From: Vibrio algivorus
Lineage (GTDB): Bacteria > Pseudomonadota > Gammaproteobacteria > Enterobacterales > Vibrionaceae
Assembly (NCBI RefSeq): GCF_002218005.2
Contig: NZ_AP018678.1
Span: 1,426,001-1,490,000 of the forward strand
Length of the DNA stretch: 64,000 nt
Direction: 5' to 3'
Of the stretch, positions 1-8,245 are shown piece after piece. The translations under genes were made by a program, and so were the position numbers. The notes beneath the pieces are model-generated. The model did no database searches, was not told where the DNA came from, and saw only the letters and a list, made by a program, of their open reading frames with translations. Each line of letters starts with the position of its first letter. Position 1 is the first letter of the stretch.

Positions 1-1
1 A

Positions 2-181
2 CCAAATATTTCGATTCCAAGCTTTTCAGCATCAGAGGAAAACTTTACCTGTGATGGGCGTCAATACTGCAGTGAAATGACCTCACGAGCAGAAGCTAAG
101 TTCTTTATACAAAACTGCCCCAATACCAAGATGGATGGTGACGATGATGGAGAACCTTGCGAAAATGATACAAGGTTTTAA
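2..181 (+). CDS. Excalibur calcium-binding domain protein (C-terminal part)
   Basis: The open frame enters from the left edge and ends at a TAA at 179-181, giving about 59 residues with no start in the window. The sequence contains CDGRQYCSEMTS, then FFIQNCPNTKMDGDDDGEPC. This is the Excalibur pattern: paired cysteines followed by a DxDxDG-like calcium loop (DGDDDGEPCE). The domain is typically at the C-terminus of surface, secreted or nuclease-like proteins, and in gammaproteobacteria sometimes behind a cold-shock or membrane region; what precedes it here cannot be seen. The domain call is firm, the whole-protein function unknown. Confidence 0.8.
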   Translation, partial: PNISIPSFSASEENFTCDGRQYCSEMTSRAEAKFFIQNCPNTKMDGDDDGEPCENDTRF

Positions 182-231
182 TCTGTGGTATTTGTTATCA
201 CCCTATTTTAATTAAAGAGTAATGCTAAACT

Positions 232-696
232 TTATAACCAGCGACGTACTTTTTTGCAATAATCTGTATATTGTTTACCAAACCTTTGTTGTAGGAAACG
301 TTCTTCAGGTTTAATTTGAAATTGAGAGATATAGCAAACAAAACCAATACATACCCCGATCGTTAGCCAGTTATTAAGCCACACTGAAATCGCCAATAAA
401 TTAAGTAGCATCCCTAAGTACATTGGGTTTCGTGAAAGTCGATAAATACCATTAGTAACAAGTTTGTTGGTGGCATGCTTTAAATCGGGATGAATAGTTG
501 TTTCTGCTTGAATGAACGTCTTTACACCAATAACCGCAAGCATAAAACCAATAAGCACTAAGCCCAGTACAATCCCTAATCGATATTGCCCTACACCTAG
601 TCTGTCACTGGGTAGCCAGTAGTCGAGCCCAAACATTATCATTACAGCAATCACAGAAACAATCGGTGGCTTTATTTTTAACTCTAATAACTGCAT
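232..696 (-). CDS. Isoprenylcysteine carboxyl methyltransferase-like (ICMT/PEMT) membrane protein
   Basis: A 154-residue integral membrane protein with hydrophobic segments at roughly 10-30, 38-60 and 90-118. The diagnostic region is GIYRLSRNPMYLGM (about 83-96), followed by a C-terminal motif EERFLQQRFGKQYTDYC ending in RRW. This arrangement is shared by the ICMT/phospholipid N-methyltransferase-like family, where the two motifs form the SAM pocket at the membrane face. The substrate of bacterial members is generally unknown, and there is no prenylated protein partner here. It lies convergent to the Excalibur gene and downstream of fabV, from which a terminator separates it. No frameshift or truncation is seen. 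Confidence 0.75.
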   Translation of the reverse strand: MQLLELKIKPPIVSVIAVMIMFGLDYWLPSDRLGVGQYRLGIVLGLVLIGFMLAVIGVKTFIQAETTIHPDLKHATNKLVTNGIYRLSRNPMYLGMLLNLLAISVWLNNWLTIGVCIGFVCYISQFQIKPEERFLQQRFGKQYTDYCKKVRRWL

Positions 697-734
697 ATTG
701 ACCTTATTGGTGTCCTTTACGAAACTGTTTCGAA

Positions 735-766
735 AAAATAAAAAAGACGCCCCAAGGAGCGCCTTA
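735..766 (-). terminator. Rho-independent terminator of fabV
   Basis: On the minus strand an imperfect stem (AGGCGC paired with GCGTCT, extended by TCC/GGG) is followed by a run of T residues, starting about 25 bp after the fabV stop codon. Confidence 0.7.
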
Positions 767-792
767 CATTTTATTCATTCTTACGTGTAAGA

Positions 793-1995
793 CTAAATAT
801 CTTGAACGTCGAAATTAACTTCAGGGTTTACGTCAGCTTCGTAGTCAACACCGTCAACACCAAAACCAAATAGTTTCAAGAACTCTTCTTTGTACTCAAC
901 GTAGTCTGTTAACTCTTTCAAGTTTTCAGTGGTTACTTGAGGCCATAGGTTACGACAATGCTGTTGAATGTCTTCACGTAGCTCCCAATCATCTAGACGA
1001 AGGCGGTTTTTGTCATCCACTTGTGGCGCGCTGCCATCTTCTTTGTATAGACGTTGAGTAAACATGCGGTGAATCTGTTCCATACAACCTTCGTGTACGC
1101 CTTCTTCACGCATTTTCTTAAATACCATCGCGATATAAAGAGGCATGACTGGAATTGCAGAACTTGCTTGAGTGACAACACTCTTCAGTACGGCAACGTT
1201 CGCAGTACCGTTAAGGCCCGCTAGCTTTTCATTTAATGCGGTTGCTGCACGGTCTAGGTCCATTTTTGCCTGACCTAGTGCACCATCCCAGTAGATTGGC
1301 CATGTTAGCTCAGTACCGATGTAGCTATAAGCGACAGTTTTACAACCTTCTGCTAGTACACCAGCTTCAGATAATGCTGCCATCCAAAGTTCCCAATCTT
1401 CGCCGCCCATTACAGTGACAGTATCTTTGATTTCCTGCTCTGTTGCTGGCTCAACACTGGCTTCAATAATAACGTCTTTATTGGTATCAACTGCAGTTGC
1501 AGTGTACGTTTCGCCAATTGGCTTAAGCGATGAACGAATTACTTCACCGGTTTCTGGCATCTTACGTACTGGTGACGCTAATGAATAAACCACCATATCG
1601 ATTTGGCCTAGATCAGCTTTGATCAGTTCAATCGTTTTTTGTTTTGCTTCATTTGAGAAAGCATCACCATTTAGGCTTTTAGAGTACAAACCTTCTTCTT
1701 TCGCTAACTTGTCAAAAGCTGCTGAGTTATACCAACCCGCTGTGCCAGTTTTTTTCTCTGTGCCAGGCTTTTCGAAAAACACACCGATTGTTGATGCGCC
1801 ACCGCCAAATGCAGCTGCAATACGAGATGACAAGCCATAGCCACTTGAAGAACCAACCACTAGCACGCGCTTTGGTGCGTTAGCAATCGGGCCTTGAGCT
1901 TTAGTATAGGCAATTTGTTCTTTTACGTTTGCTTCACAACCCACAGGGTGTGTTGTTGTACAGATAAATCCACGGATTTTCGGTTTGATGATCAT
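793..1995 (-). CDS. fabV: Trans-2-enoyl-CoA / enoyl-ACP reductase FabV (NADH)
   Basis: FabV reduces the trans-2 double bond of enoyl-ACP (or enoyl-CoA) in the last step of each fatty-acid elongation cycle, in the cytosol. The 400-residue length is typical. An NADH-binding segment LVVGSSSGYGLSSR lies near residue 45. The hallmark Y-X8-K active site is present near residue 235 as YWDGALGQAK, the spacing that separates FabV from FabI. The start is supported by an AGGAAG Shine-Dalgarno on the minus strand. FabV enzymes are known to be relatively triclosan-insensitive. Upstream at 2082-2098 there is a FadR-like site. The gene is monocistronic, with terminators on both sides. Confidence 0.95.
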   Translation of the reverse strand: MIIKPKIRGFICTTTHPVGCEANVKEQIAYTKAQGPIANAPKRVLVVGSSSGYGLSSRIAAAFGGGASTIGVFFEKPGTEKKTGTAGWYNSAAFDKLAKEEGLYSKSLNGDAFSNEAKQKTIELIKADLGQIDMVVYSLASPVRKMPETGEVIRSSLKPIGETYTATAVDTNKDVIIEASVEPATEQEIKDTVTVMGGEDWELWMAALSEAGVLAEGCKTVAYSYIGTELTWPIYWDGALGQAKMDLDRAATALNEKLAGLNGTANVAVLKSVVTQASSAIPVMPLYIAMVFKKMREEGVHEGCMEQIHRMFTQRLYKEDGSAPQVDDKNRLRLDDWELREDIQQHCRNLWPQVTTENLKELTDYVEYKEEFLKLFGFGVDGVDYEADVNPEVNFDVQDI

Positions 1996-2081
1996 ATTCA
2001 GCTTCCTTTAAAAAACCCCTGTAGGATAAAAGTTTATCCGAGGTTTCGCATCTTATTTCTGCATTTTTTTGCTTTATACAC

Positions 2082-2098
2082 TTGTGGTTAGACCTGTT
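2082..2098. promoter_or_regulatory. Putative FadR operator upstream of fabV
   Basis: The 17-mer TTGTGGTTAGACCTGTT shares the TGGT and GACCTGTT blocks with the FadR operator as known from E. coli (AACTGGTCGGACCTGTT). Promoter candidates on the minus strand are TATAAA (2073-2078, with a TG extension) or TAAGAT (2050-2055). The site overlaps the -35/spacer of the first, or lies near -47 of the second, so either repression or activation is possible. Inference from motif match only. Confidence 0.45.
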
Positions 2099-2115
2099 TA
2101 GCTATAACTCCACCA

Positions 2116-2145
2116 AAGCAAAAACGCCACAGTAGCTGTGGCGTT
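2116..2145 (-). terminator. Rho-independent terminator of fadE
   Basis: A perfect 10-bp stem AACGCCACAG/CTGTGGCGTT with a 3-base loop. On the minus strand it is followed by TTTTGC, about 55 bp beyond the fadE stop. There is no T-run on the plus side, so it serves fadE. Confidence 0.85.
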
Positions 2146-2199
2146 ATCGTTAAGTATACTCAAGAATCATCTATTTTGTATGATATACGCGCGTTCATA

Positions 2200-4497
2200 T
2201 CAAGCCGCGCTATCAAGCTTTTTTGACGATTTCTCCTTTTTATCTGTATCATGGGTGCGAATTTCGCTGAAATCATGGCTAAAGTGGTCAACTTGAATTG
2301 AACGGTAACGAATTTCGTCCGCTTTCATCACTTGCTCCGCTTCGTCTTGAGTTAAGATTTGTTGCTCAACCGCCGCTTGTAAGCGCTCATTTAACGAACC
2401 AGATTTTGCTAACTTACCATCTTTGACTGCTTTCATCATTTTACGCTCTAGATGCTTCACACCGTACATAGCAATAAACGCTCGTTCGATAAGCCCAACG
2501 CTATCATTTTCATCGTCACCGATATAACAAAGGTGCGTTAAACGTTCGCGATGTGCTCCCGGAGTCATTAAACTTTCTGCCACTTTAGTTTTTTGCTTAT
2601 CTGACGGTGCTTTAAAGCGATTGCCTAATGGGAAAACCAACAGTTTAAGAAGATTACCTGCAATACGGCTAGGAATATTACGGTACGCCTCTTCTAAAGC
2701 ATTAGCAGCCTGACTTAAACAATGATTCATTGCGTAATGAACGTAATCTAGATCGTCCTGCTGACGGCCTTCATCTTCATAGCGCTTTAACACTGCTGAA
2801 CTCAAGTATAAGTAGCTCAATGCATCACCAAGACGCGCCGATAGCATCTCTTTACGTTTTAGTTCACCGCCTAGAGTTAACATAGCAAAGTCTGTCGTTA
2901 CCGCTAATGCTTTACTTAAACGAGTCATGTCGCGGTAATATTGCTTCGTCGCACCAGAGGTATGAGATTTAGCAAAGCGAGAGCCCGTTAACGCCATGCT
3001 AAACGCCCCTAGGCTATTTTTAATTGCATAGCCCATGTGTTTGAATAACAATTCATCAAACGCTTTTGCACCGGCTTTTTCATCTGGATTTGCCGCCGCT
3101 TCCATTTCAGGTAGTACAAATGGATGACAACGAGTTGCACCTTGTCCGAAAATCATAAGGTTACGAGTTAAGATGTTCGCCCCTTCTACGGTGATCGCAA
3201 CCGGTACACCATAGTAATGATGCGCTAAGTAGTTCATTGGGCCAGTTTGAATCGCTCGGCCAGAATGAATATCCATTGAATCATTTAAGATGGTACGCGC
3301 CATTTCCGTCATGTGATATTTGGCAATCGCGGTAACAATCCCCGGTTTTTCACCCATATCCAATGAAGTTGTGGTTAAAGTACGCGCCGCTTCTAGCATA
3401 TACGTCATACCACCGATACGCGCCATGGCATCCGCCACCCCTTCAAACTTACCGATCGACATACCAAATTGCTTACGTACATAACCATAAGCACCGGTTG
3501 TACGGCTAGTAAGGTGACCAATCGCAGTACCAAGTGCCGGTAGAGAAATACCACGCCCCGCTGACAAACATTCCACCAGCATACGCCAGCCTTTACCTGC
3601 ATAATCTGCACCGCCAATTAGCCAGTCCATAGGAATGAAGATATCTTCACCGCGAGTTGGACCATTCATAAAGGCTAACCCTAGCGGATCGTGACGCTCA
3701 CCAATTTCAACGCCTTCATGATCGGCAGGAATCAACGCACAAGTAACACCAAGATTTTCTTTATCGCCAAGTAGGTGATCTGGATCGTCAAGTTTAAATG
3801 CTAGACCAAGGACAGTGGCCACGGGCGCAAGTGTGATATAACGTTTATTCCAGCTAAGGCGAACACCTAAAACTTCTTCCCCATTATGCATGCCTTTACA
3901 CACCACACCTTTATCTGGAATGCCGCCAGCATCCGAGCCAGCTTCTGGGCCAGTTAAAGCAAAACATGGAATATCGGTACCGTCAGATAAACGTGGTAGC
4001 CAGTAGTCTTTTTGTTCTTGAGTACCATAATGCGATAACAGTTCACCCGGGCCTAAAGAGTTAGGAACCATTACGGTTACAGCGGCACTAATACTGCGAG
4101 TGGCAATTTTGGTCACAATCGTTGAGTTTGCATGAGCGGAGAAATTCAAGCCGCCATAGGCTTTATCTATGATCAGTGCAAAGAACTTCTCTTTGCGGAT
4201 GTAGTCCCACACTTCTTTTGGAAGATCACGTTCTTCTTGCACAACTTTATAGTCATCAAGCATCGCAAGTAATGTTTCAACTTGATTATCAATGAAAGAT
4301 TGCTCTTCTTCTGTCAAGGTTGGCTTAGGGTAGTTATGCAGAGTTTGCCAATCTGGCGTACCAGAGAAAAGCTGCCCATCCCACCAGACACTACCCGCTT
4401 CCATCGCTTCTCTTTCTGTATTAGACAACGGTGGTAATACTTGTTTAAACCATTTAAACGCTGGGTCACTGATCCATTTTTGTCTTAGCGAGCTCAT
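2200..4497 (-). CDS. fadE: Acyl-CoA dehydrogenase FadE
   Basis: FadE carries out the first, FAD-dependent dehydrogenation of fatty acyl-CoA in beta-oxidation. At 765 residues it belongs to the long FadE-type family (E. coli about 814), which has an extra C-terminal domain (DUF1974-like) beyond the acyl-CoA dehydrogenase fold. The FAD/substrate region FALTGPEAGSDAG is at about 179-191. The likely catalytic glutamate lies in VEGANILTRN (Glu438). It lies 82 bp downstream of a PsrA-like regulator on the same strand, so the two are probably co-transcribed and induced by long-chain acyl-CoA. A strong terminator follows. The C-terminus is lysine-rich (DTDKKEKSSKK). Nothing looks truncated. Confidence 0.93.
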   Translation of the reverse strand: MSSLRQKWISDPAFKWFKQVLPPLSNTEREAMEAGSVWWDGQLFSGTPDWQTLHNYPKPTLTEEEQSFIDNQVETLLAMLDDYKVVQEERDLPKEVWDYIRKEKFFALIIDKAYGGLNFSAHANSTIVTKIATRSISAAVTVMVPNSLGPGELLSHYGTQEQKDYWLPRLSDGTDIPCFALTGPEAGSDAGGIPDKGVVCKGMHNGEEVLGVRLSWNKRYITLAPVATVLGLAFKLDDPDHLLGDKENLGVTCALIPADHEGVEIGERHDPLGLAFMNGPTRGEDIFIPMDWLIGGADYAGKGWRMLVECLSAGRGISLPALGTAIGHLTSRTTGAYGYVRKQFGMSIGKFEGVADAMARIGGMTYMLEAARTLTTTSLDMGEKPGIVTAIAKYHMTEMARTILNDSMDIHSGRAIQTGPMNYLAHHYYGVPVAITVEGANILTRNLMIFGQGATRCHPFVLPEMEAAANPDEKAGAKAFDELLFKHMGYAIKNSLGAFSMALTGSRFAKSHTSGATKQYYRDMTRLSKALAVTTDFAMLTLGGELKRKEMLSARLGDALSYLYLSSAVLKRYEDEGRQQDDLDYVHYAMNHCLSQAANALEEAYRNIPSRIAGNLLKLLVFPLGNRFKAPSDKQKTKVAESLMTPGAHRERLTHLCYIGDDENDSVGLIERAFIAMYGVKHLERKMMKAVKDGKLAKSGSLNERLQAAVEQQILTQDEAEQVMKADEIRYRSIQVDHFSHDFSEIRTHDTDKKEKSSKKLDSAA

Positions 4498-4578
4498 AAT
4501 CTATTCCTTTTATCCACGTTATTAGTTTAGTTGTTTTTGTTATGTTCGAGTCCAAACTTAAAAGTTCTTCTTCAATGT

Positions 4579-5220
4579 CTATTCTTGAAATCTAGGCTGA
4601 GCGGCAACCCCTGCCGCTAAAAATGGGATTAATTGTTGAATAAACACATCGGAATCGACTTTTTTTCCATAGGAGTTATAAGCAATTTCCGCAAGTGCTT
4701 TGCTTGATGACATGGTGAAAACACAAGTACCTAGAGTGAAGTGTAGTCGCCAAAATAAAGTTTCAGCATCTAACGCCGGGTTGGCTTTTTTTACCGAATC
4801 AGTAAATAAGTTAAGTACACTGCTATATTGAGTAGTAATGAACCAACGCAGGTGTCCTTGTACATCGGTATAACCGCGACCAATCAGCAACATGAAGCGA
4901 CTTGCGCCATTTGGACGAAGATTATCTAGAGATAATACTGGGTGCGTTAAAGTATTAAACACATCCGTCATCGTATAATCATCACATTGATTTAGCTCTG
5001 TTAGACTTTTCTCTAACTCGGGCATAAATGCTTCTAAGTAACGGTTAAGTACCGCTCTAACCAAAGTTTTTTTATCTCCAAAATGGTAGTTTACCGATGC
5101 TAGATTGACATTAGCTTTGGTGGTGATCGTACGTAATGACGTATCATTAAAGCCGTGCTCAGCAAACAATGCTTCCGCTACATCCATGATTTTTGCTTTT
5201 GTCTTATTCTTTGCCGTCAT
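4579..5220 (-). CDS. psrA: TetR-family fatty-acid regulator, PsrA-like
   Basis: An N-terminal TetR helix-turn-helix (IMDVAEALFAEHGFNDTSLR, then ANVNLASVNYHFGDKK) is followed by a ligand-binding domain with the N-x-ASVNYHFG pattern of PsrA proteins. In Pseudomonas, Shewanella and vibrios, PsrA represses beta-oxidation genes until it binds a long-chain fatty acid or acyl-CoA. The neighbour fadE on the same strand fits. A GTG three codons upstream (5229) could also start the frame; I prefer the ATG at 5220 because its product opens MTAKNKTK and a GAG-type ribosome site precedes it. A matching palindrome lies at 5235-5251, suggesting autoregulation. Family sure, PsrA orthology likely. Confidence 0.78.
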   Translation of the reverse strand: MTAKNKTKAKIMDVAEALFAEHGFNDTSLRTITTKANVNLASVNYHFGDKKTLVRAVLNRYLEAFMPELEKSLTELNQCDDYTMTDVFNTLTHPVLSLDNLRPNGASRFMLLIGRGYTDVQGHLRWFITTQYSSVLNLFTDSVKKANPALDAETLFWRLHFTLGTCVFTMSSSKALAEIAYNSYGKKVDSDVFIQQLIPFLAAGVAAQPRFQE

Positions 5221-5234
5221 TTCAATCACTCGTA

Positions 5235-5251
5235 TTAAACACCTGTTTGAA
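5235..5251. promoter_or_regulatory. Putative PsrA operator (autoregulation)
   Basis: TTAAACACCTGTTTGAA contains AAAC-N4-GTTTG, which matches the PsrA consensus known from Pseudomonas (C/G AAAC N2-4 GTTT G/C). It lies immediately upstream of the psrA-like start, where bound repressor would block transcription or initiation. Confidence 0.55.
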
Positions 5252-5328
5252 TATTATCAGGATAGATCAACTGAACAAGCGGCAAAGATCACAAATGCGA
5301 AACATAGTTCATTAGAAAATTTAAAATG

Positions 5329-5432
5329 TATACCCAAGTAGCTTCAAAGTGGAGAATTTATAGCTATCCCCCAAACCTTTAGGCACGGTAGATTTATGCA
5401 GAATGTAAACACCTTGAAGTTACTTGGGTATA
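5329..5432. repeat. Full TATACCC inverted-repeat element (104 bp)
   Basis: Terminal inverted repeats TATACCCAAGTAGCTTCAA (left) and, on the opposite strand at the right end, TATACCCAAGTAACTTCAAG bound a 104-bp non-coding element. The interior has AGCTATC, GTAGATTTATGC and GAATGTAAACACCTT, modules that recur in the copy at 30479-30741. It is MITE-like and has no coding capacity. It lies between the psrA-like gene and nhaA. The remaining gap to nhaA (5433-5730) holds an orphan plus-strand terminator and the nhaA terminator. Confidence 0.85.
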
Positions 5433-5616
5433 ATAAATTCAATGTGTTACAACTAATCTCGATTTTTTTTGAAAAAAGATTGAACCGAATGCAATTAACC
5501 CAGTCCTATATTACGTAGCAAGTGGAAATAAGCTGGAAACATGCCTTAGTTTGTTCATCCATCAGTTTTTTACACCTAACTGCAATTTTTTCATATACAA
5601 CTCCTATATTGTTTTT

Positions 5617-5649
5617 AGCCCATTTCAAATTGATTTGGGCTTTTTTTTG
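5617..5649 (+). terminator. Orphan plus-strand terminator (possible small-RNA end)
   Basis: AGCCC pairs with GGGCT (AAAT/ATTT extends the stem) and is followed by eight T residues, a canonical terminator on the plus strand. No plus-strand gene precedes it; the nearest genes read away. It may end a small RNA starting in 5440-5610, although I could not identify a convincing promoter (only a TATATT at 5507-5512). Confidence 0.55.
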
Positions 5650-5684
5650 CCTGCATCGAAGTCACTTCTTATTTTTGTTAAGAC

Positions 5685-5713
5685 GTAAAAAAGGCCACTC
5701 CTTGAAGTGGCCT
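5685..5713 (-). terminator. Rho-independent terminator of nhaA
   Basis: GGCCACT/AGTGGCC stem, followed on the minus strand by six T residues, directly after the nhaA stop codon. Confidence 0.85.
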
Positions 5714-5730
5714 CTTTATCATTGACTCAT

Positions 5731-6900
5731 TTATTTTTCCGTAACCACTTGCTCAGCAGCTTGTTTAGGAAGGAAGCAATGCAATAGCACGTAACCCAAA
5801 ATGGCTGCGGTAGTTGAGCCGATTAAGATACCAAGACGTGAGTAAGTATCAAAATCTGCAGCTACATTAGTAAAGGCCAGTGACGAAATAAAGATCGACA
5901 TAGTGAAACCGATACCACACAGTACTGAAACCGCAAAGATCTGCTTAAAGTTAATCCCTGCCGGTAATTGAGCTAAACCAGCTTTTACCGATATCCAGCT
6001 AAAGGTGAATACACCTAGAGGTTTACCAACTAATAGACCTAGCGCGATACCCATCGGTACAGTTGATGACAAGCCTGCTAGAGACACACCTGCTAGAGAA
6101 ATACCTGCATTTGCAAAAGCAAAGAGAGGCAAAATAAGGAAGTTCACATAAGGGTGCAATGCATGCTCTAGTGATTTCAGTGGAGACTTGCCACCTTCTT
6201 CACCTTTCAACGGAATAGCAAAGCCGATCAGTACCCCTGCAAGTGTTGCGTGGACACCTGACTTCAAAACGCTCACCCACAAGATGAAACCGACAATCAA
6301 GTACCAACGTGTTTTGGTAACATTTTTCATATTCATGTAGAACAAAACAGCGGTCGCAATGAAGCCAACCAGTAAAGCAAGACTTGATAGGTCACTCGAG
6401 TAGAATAACGCGATTATCACGACTACACCTAAATCATCAATGATCGCTAAAGCTAATAAGAATACTTTTAAGCTCACAGGAACACGTGGACCTAACAACG
6501 CCATGATACCGAGTGCAAAAGCAATATCTGTTGCCGCAGGAATCGCCCATCCACTAGCTGCAACAGGGTCGCTATAGTTAAATGCAAGGTAAATTAAGGC
6601 CGGAGCTAGCATACCGCCAATAGCAGCAATCGCGGGGAACATCGCCGTTTCTTTAGAACGTAATGCCCCAACTAATAATTCGCGTTTTACTTCCAAACCA
6701 ATAAGTAAGAAGAACACCGCCATTAAACCATCATTGATCCAATGAGATGCTGACATTCCCAAAATATATGTATGAAGGGTATCTTGGTATAGAGAACCGT
6801 ATGATGAGTTGGCTATCAGCATTGCAATAACAGCTGCAATCACGAGAATGATGCCACTTGCTGATTCCATCTTAAAAAAATTAACTACTTTATCGCGCAT
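5731..6900 (-). CDS. nhaA: Na+/H+ antiporter NhaA
   Basis: NhaA is an inner-membrane electrogenic exchanger (2 H+ in, 1 Na+ out) used for sodium and pH homeostasis. The 389-residue length and about 12 hydrophobic segments match the family. The ion-binding aspartate pair is in LAIIDDLGVVV (Asp155-Asp156, equivalent to E. coli Asp163/164), and the crossing-helix segment ATDIAFALG (about 123-131) is intact. The start has a good GGAAAAGG ribosome site. The gene is single, with its own terminator; no nhaR-type regulator is adjacent. The 220 bp upstream are very AT-rich and hold no recognised operator. Confidence 0.95.
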   Translation of the reverse strand: MRDKVVNFFKMESASGIILVIAAVIAMLIANSSYGSLYQDTLHTYILGMSASHWINDGLMAVFFLLIGLEVKRELLVGALRSKETAMFPAIAAIGGMLAPALIYLAFNYSDPVAASGWAIPAATDIAFALGIMALLGPRVPVSLKVFLLALAIIDDLGVVVIIALFYSSDLSSLALLVGFIATAVLFYMNMKNVTKTRWYLIVGFILWVSVLKSGVHATLAGVLIGFAIPLKGEEGGKSPLKSLEHALHPYVNFLILPLFAFANAGISLAGVSLAGLSSTVPMGIALGLLVGKPLGVFTFSWISVKAGLAQLPAGINFKQIFAVSVLCGIGFTMSIFISSLAFTNVAADFDTYSRLGILIGSTTAAILGYVLLHCFLPKQAAEQVVTEK

Positions 6901-7120
6901 AAAACCTTTTCCTTAGTCTAGCGTAAGTCATCTGACAAAACATGCATCGATAGTATATGGATAATTAAAACTATAAAAATCGATTGTTTAGATACTAATA
7001 CTCGGATTTTCCGAATTAATAAAATTTCAAAAAGTCTTTCATATATACAACAAAGTCAACAATATGAATAGCTCACAGTAAATACACTAAAAATCATACA
7101 AATAATAAATGTAGATACTC

Positions 7121-8245
7121 CTAATAACCCGTCAATTGCATAAAGCCAACACCTTTATGGCTTCCTGTCACCTCGATAGGACCTTCCCATGATGGAATCC
7201 AAAATGGTAACCATAACTCTTTATTTAGAGACTGAGTAATTAAACTTATTTGATAGTTTGGTAGCTCAATGACCCAACGTAAAGGTAAGAGTCTTCCATT
7301 TAGTAATTGTTGCTTTTCAATTGGATAAATTCTCACTTCACTATCTTTAATCTTAATGGTCGAGCCATTCTTACTTGATAGAGAGCCTGAAATGTAGCGA
7401 ATATTTTGTGGATTGTGATATTGGGTCAAGGACAAAACTCGACCATCAGACAAGTGAAGATTAAAGGTATCCCAACGTAGCGAACGGTTAGCAACAAGAT
7501 GGTTACCCCACTCTTTATCTAACCAAGCAATACCTGAAACTTTTACTGCTTTACCATTCAGAATCAAACTCCCTTTCGCCTTAATAAAAGGAGCACTGAA
7601 CGAATAAGACGCAGTAGACATCAGATCATGCGTCTTTTCATAACCCTTATCACCATTTAAAACAAAAGGTCCATAAGCTGCATTTTGTAGTGTGACTTGG
7701 AAATCGTCCGTTTTAACATTCAACTGGCTTGCAATAGCAAAGTTATTATTTGAAACCCAACTCCAATCATCGATCCATAGCCTAAATGGATACATCATTA
7801 CACCAGCTTGCCCAATGCCTCCACGAGCAATACGCTGCTGTGACCATGAATGCTTGGAAGTCGAAACAACGACTTGCGCAGTATAGATTTGTGCATTTTC
7901 CCAACCAACGCCTTGATGATCACCATTCGCAACACGATAAACTGTCCACTGCACGCCATAGTCTAGACCATCATCACCTTTTAAGTTGGCTCTGTAGTGC
8001 CAAACCTCATTATGAAAGCCACCATGCTCTGCAAAATCTTTACCGTATTTAATGGTGTAATCTGGTAAAACAGGATCATATACTGCTTGATTACCTTCTT
8101 TGGATTCCACTTGAATATGAAGGTGGTCAATTTCTTTAGCCACTAACTCTTTGACGAAATTAGGGGCTAACAAGCCAAACAGCAGTAAGAAAGCAAGCGT
8201 CATTACAGCGACTTTAAACATCCATTGGTATCGTTTGGTCTTCAT
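7121..8245 (-). CDS. AttH/CrtC-like lipocalin-domain protein of ABC cassette
   Basis: A 374-residue protein with an N-terminal membrane anchor or uncleaved signal (about residues 9-29, VAVMTLAFLLLFGLLAPNF). It is followed by a carotenoid 1,2-hydratase/AttH-type double-lipocalin region. Typical signatures are WHYRANLKGDDGLDYGVQW in the first half and AWLDKEWGNH with RWDTFNLHLSDGRVLSL in the second. In AttEFGH-like cassettes this is the periplasm-facing component beside a FtsX-type permease and LolD-type ATPase, as here. The ATG at 8245 overlaps the permease stop by one base, so translation is coupled. A longer frame reaching 8338 exists but would overlap the permease. The exported substrate is unknown; carotenoid chemistry is not implied. 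Confidence 0.78.
   Translation of the reverse strand: MKTKRYQWMFKVAVMTLAFLLLFGLLAPNFVKELVAKEIDHLHIQVESKEGNQAVYDPVLPDYTIKYGKDFAEHGGFHNEVWHYRANLKGDDGLDYGVQWTVYRVANGDHQGVGWENAQIYTAQVVVSTSKHSWSQQRIARGGIGQAGVMMYPFRLWIDDWSWVSNNNFAIASQLNVKTDDFQVTLQNAAYGPFVLNGDKGYEKTHDLMSTASYSFSAPFIKAKGSLILNGKAVKVSGIAWLDKEWGNHLVANRSLRWDTFNLHLSDGRVLSLTQYHNPQNIRYISGSLSSKNGSTIKIKDSEVRIYPIEKQQLLNGRLLPLRWVIELPNYQISLITQSLNKELWLPFWIPSWEGPIEVTGSHKGVGFMQLTGY

Noticed and set aside
4540..4560. Second PsrA-like operator before fadE
   Set aside because: GTTCGAGTCCAAAC is palindromic but has the half-sites in the opposite orientation to the PsrA motif, so the match was not accepted.
5522..5725. 67-codon frame between psrA-like gene and nhaA
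   Set aside because: It runs through two terminator hairpins and has a hydrophobic low-complexity product without ribosome-site support.
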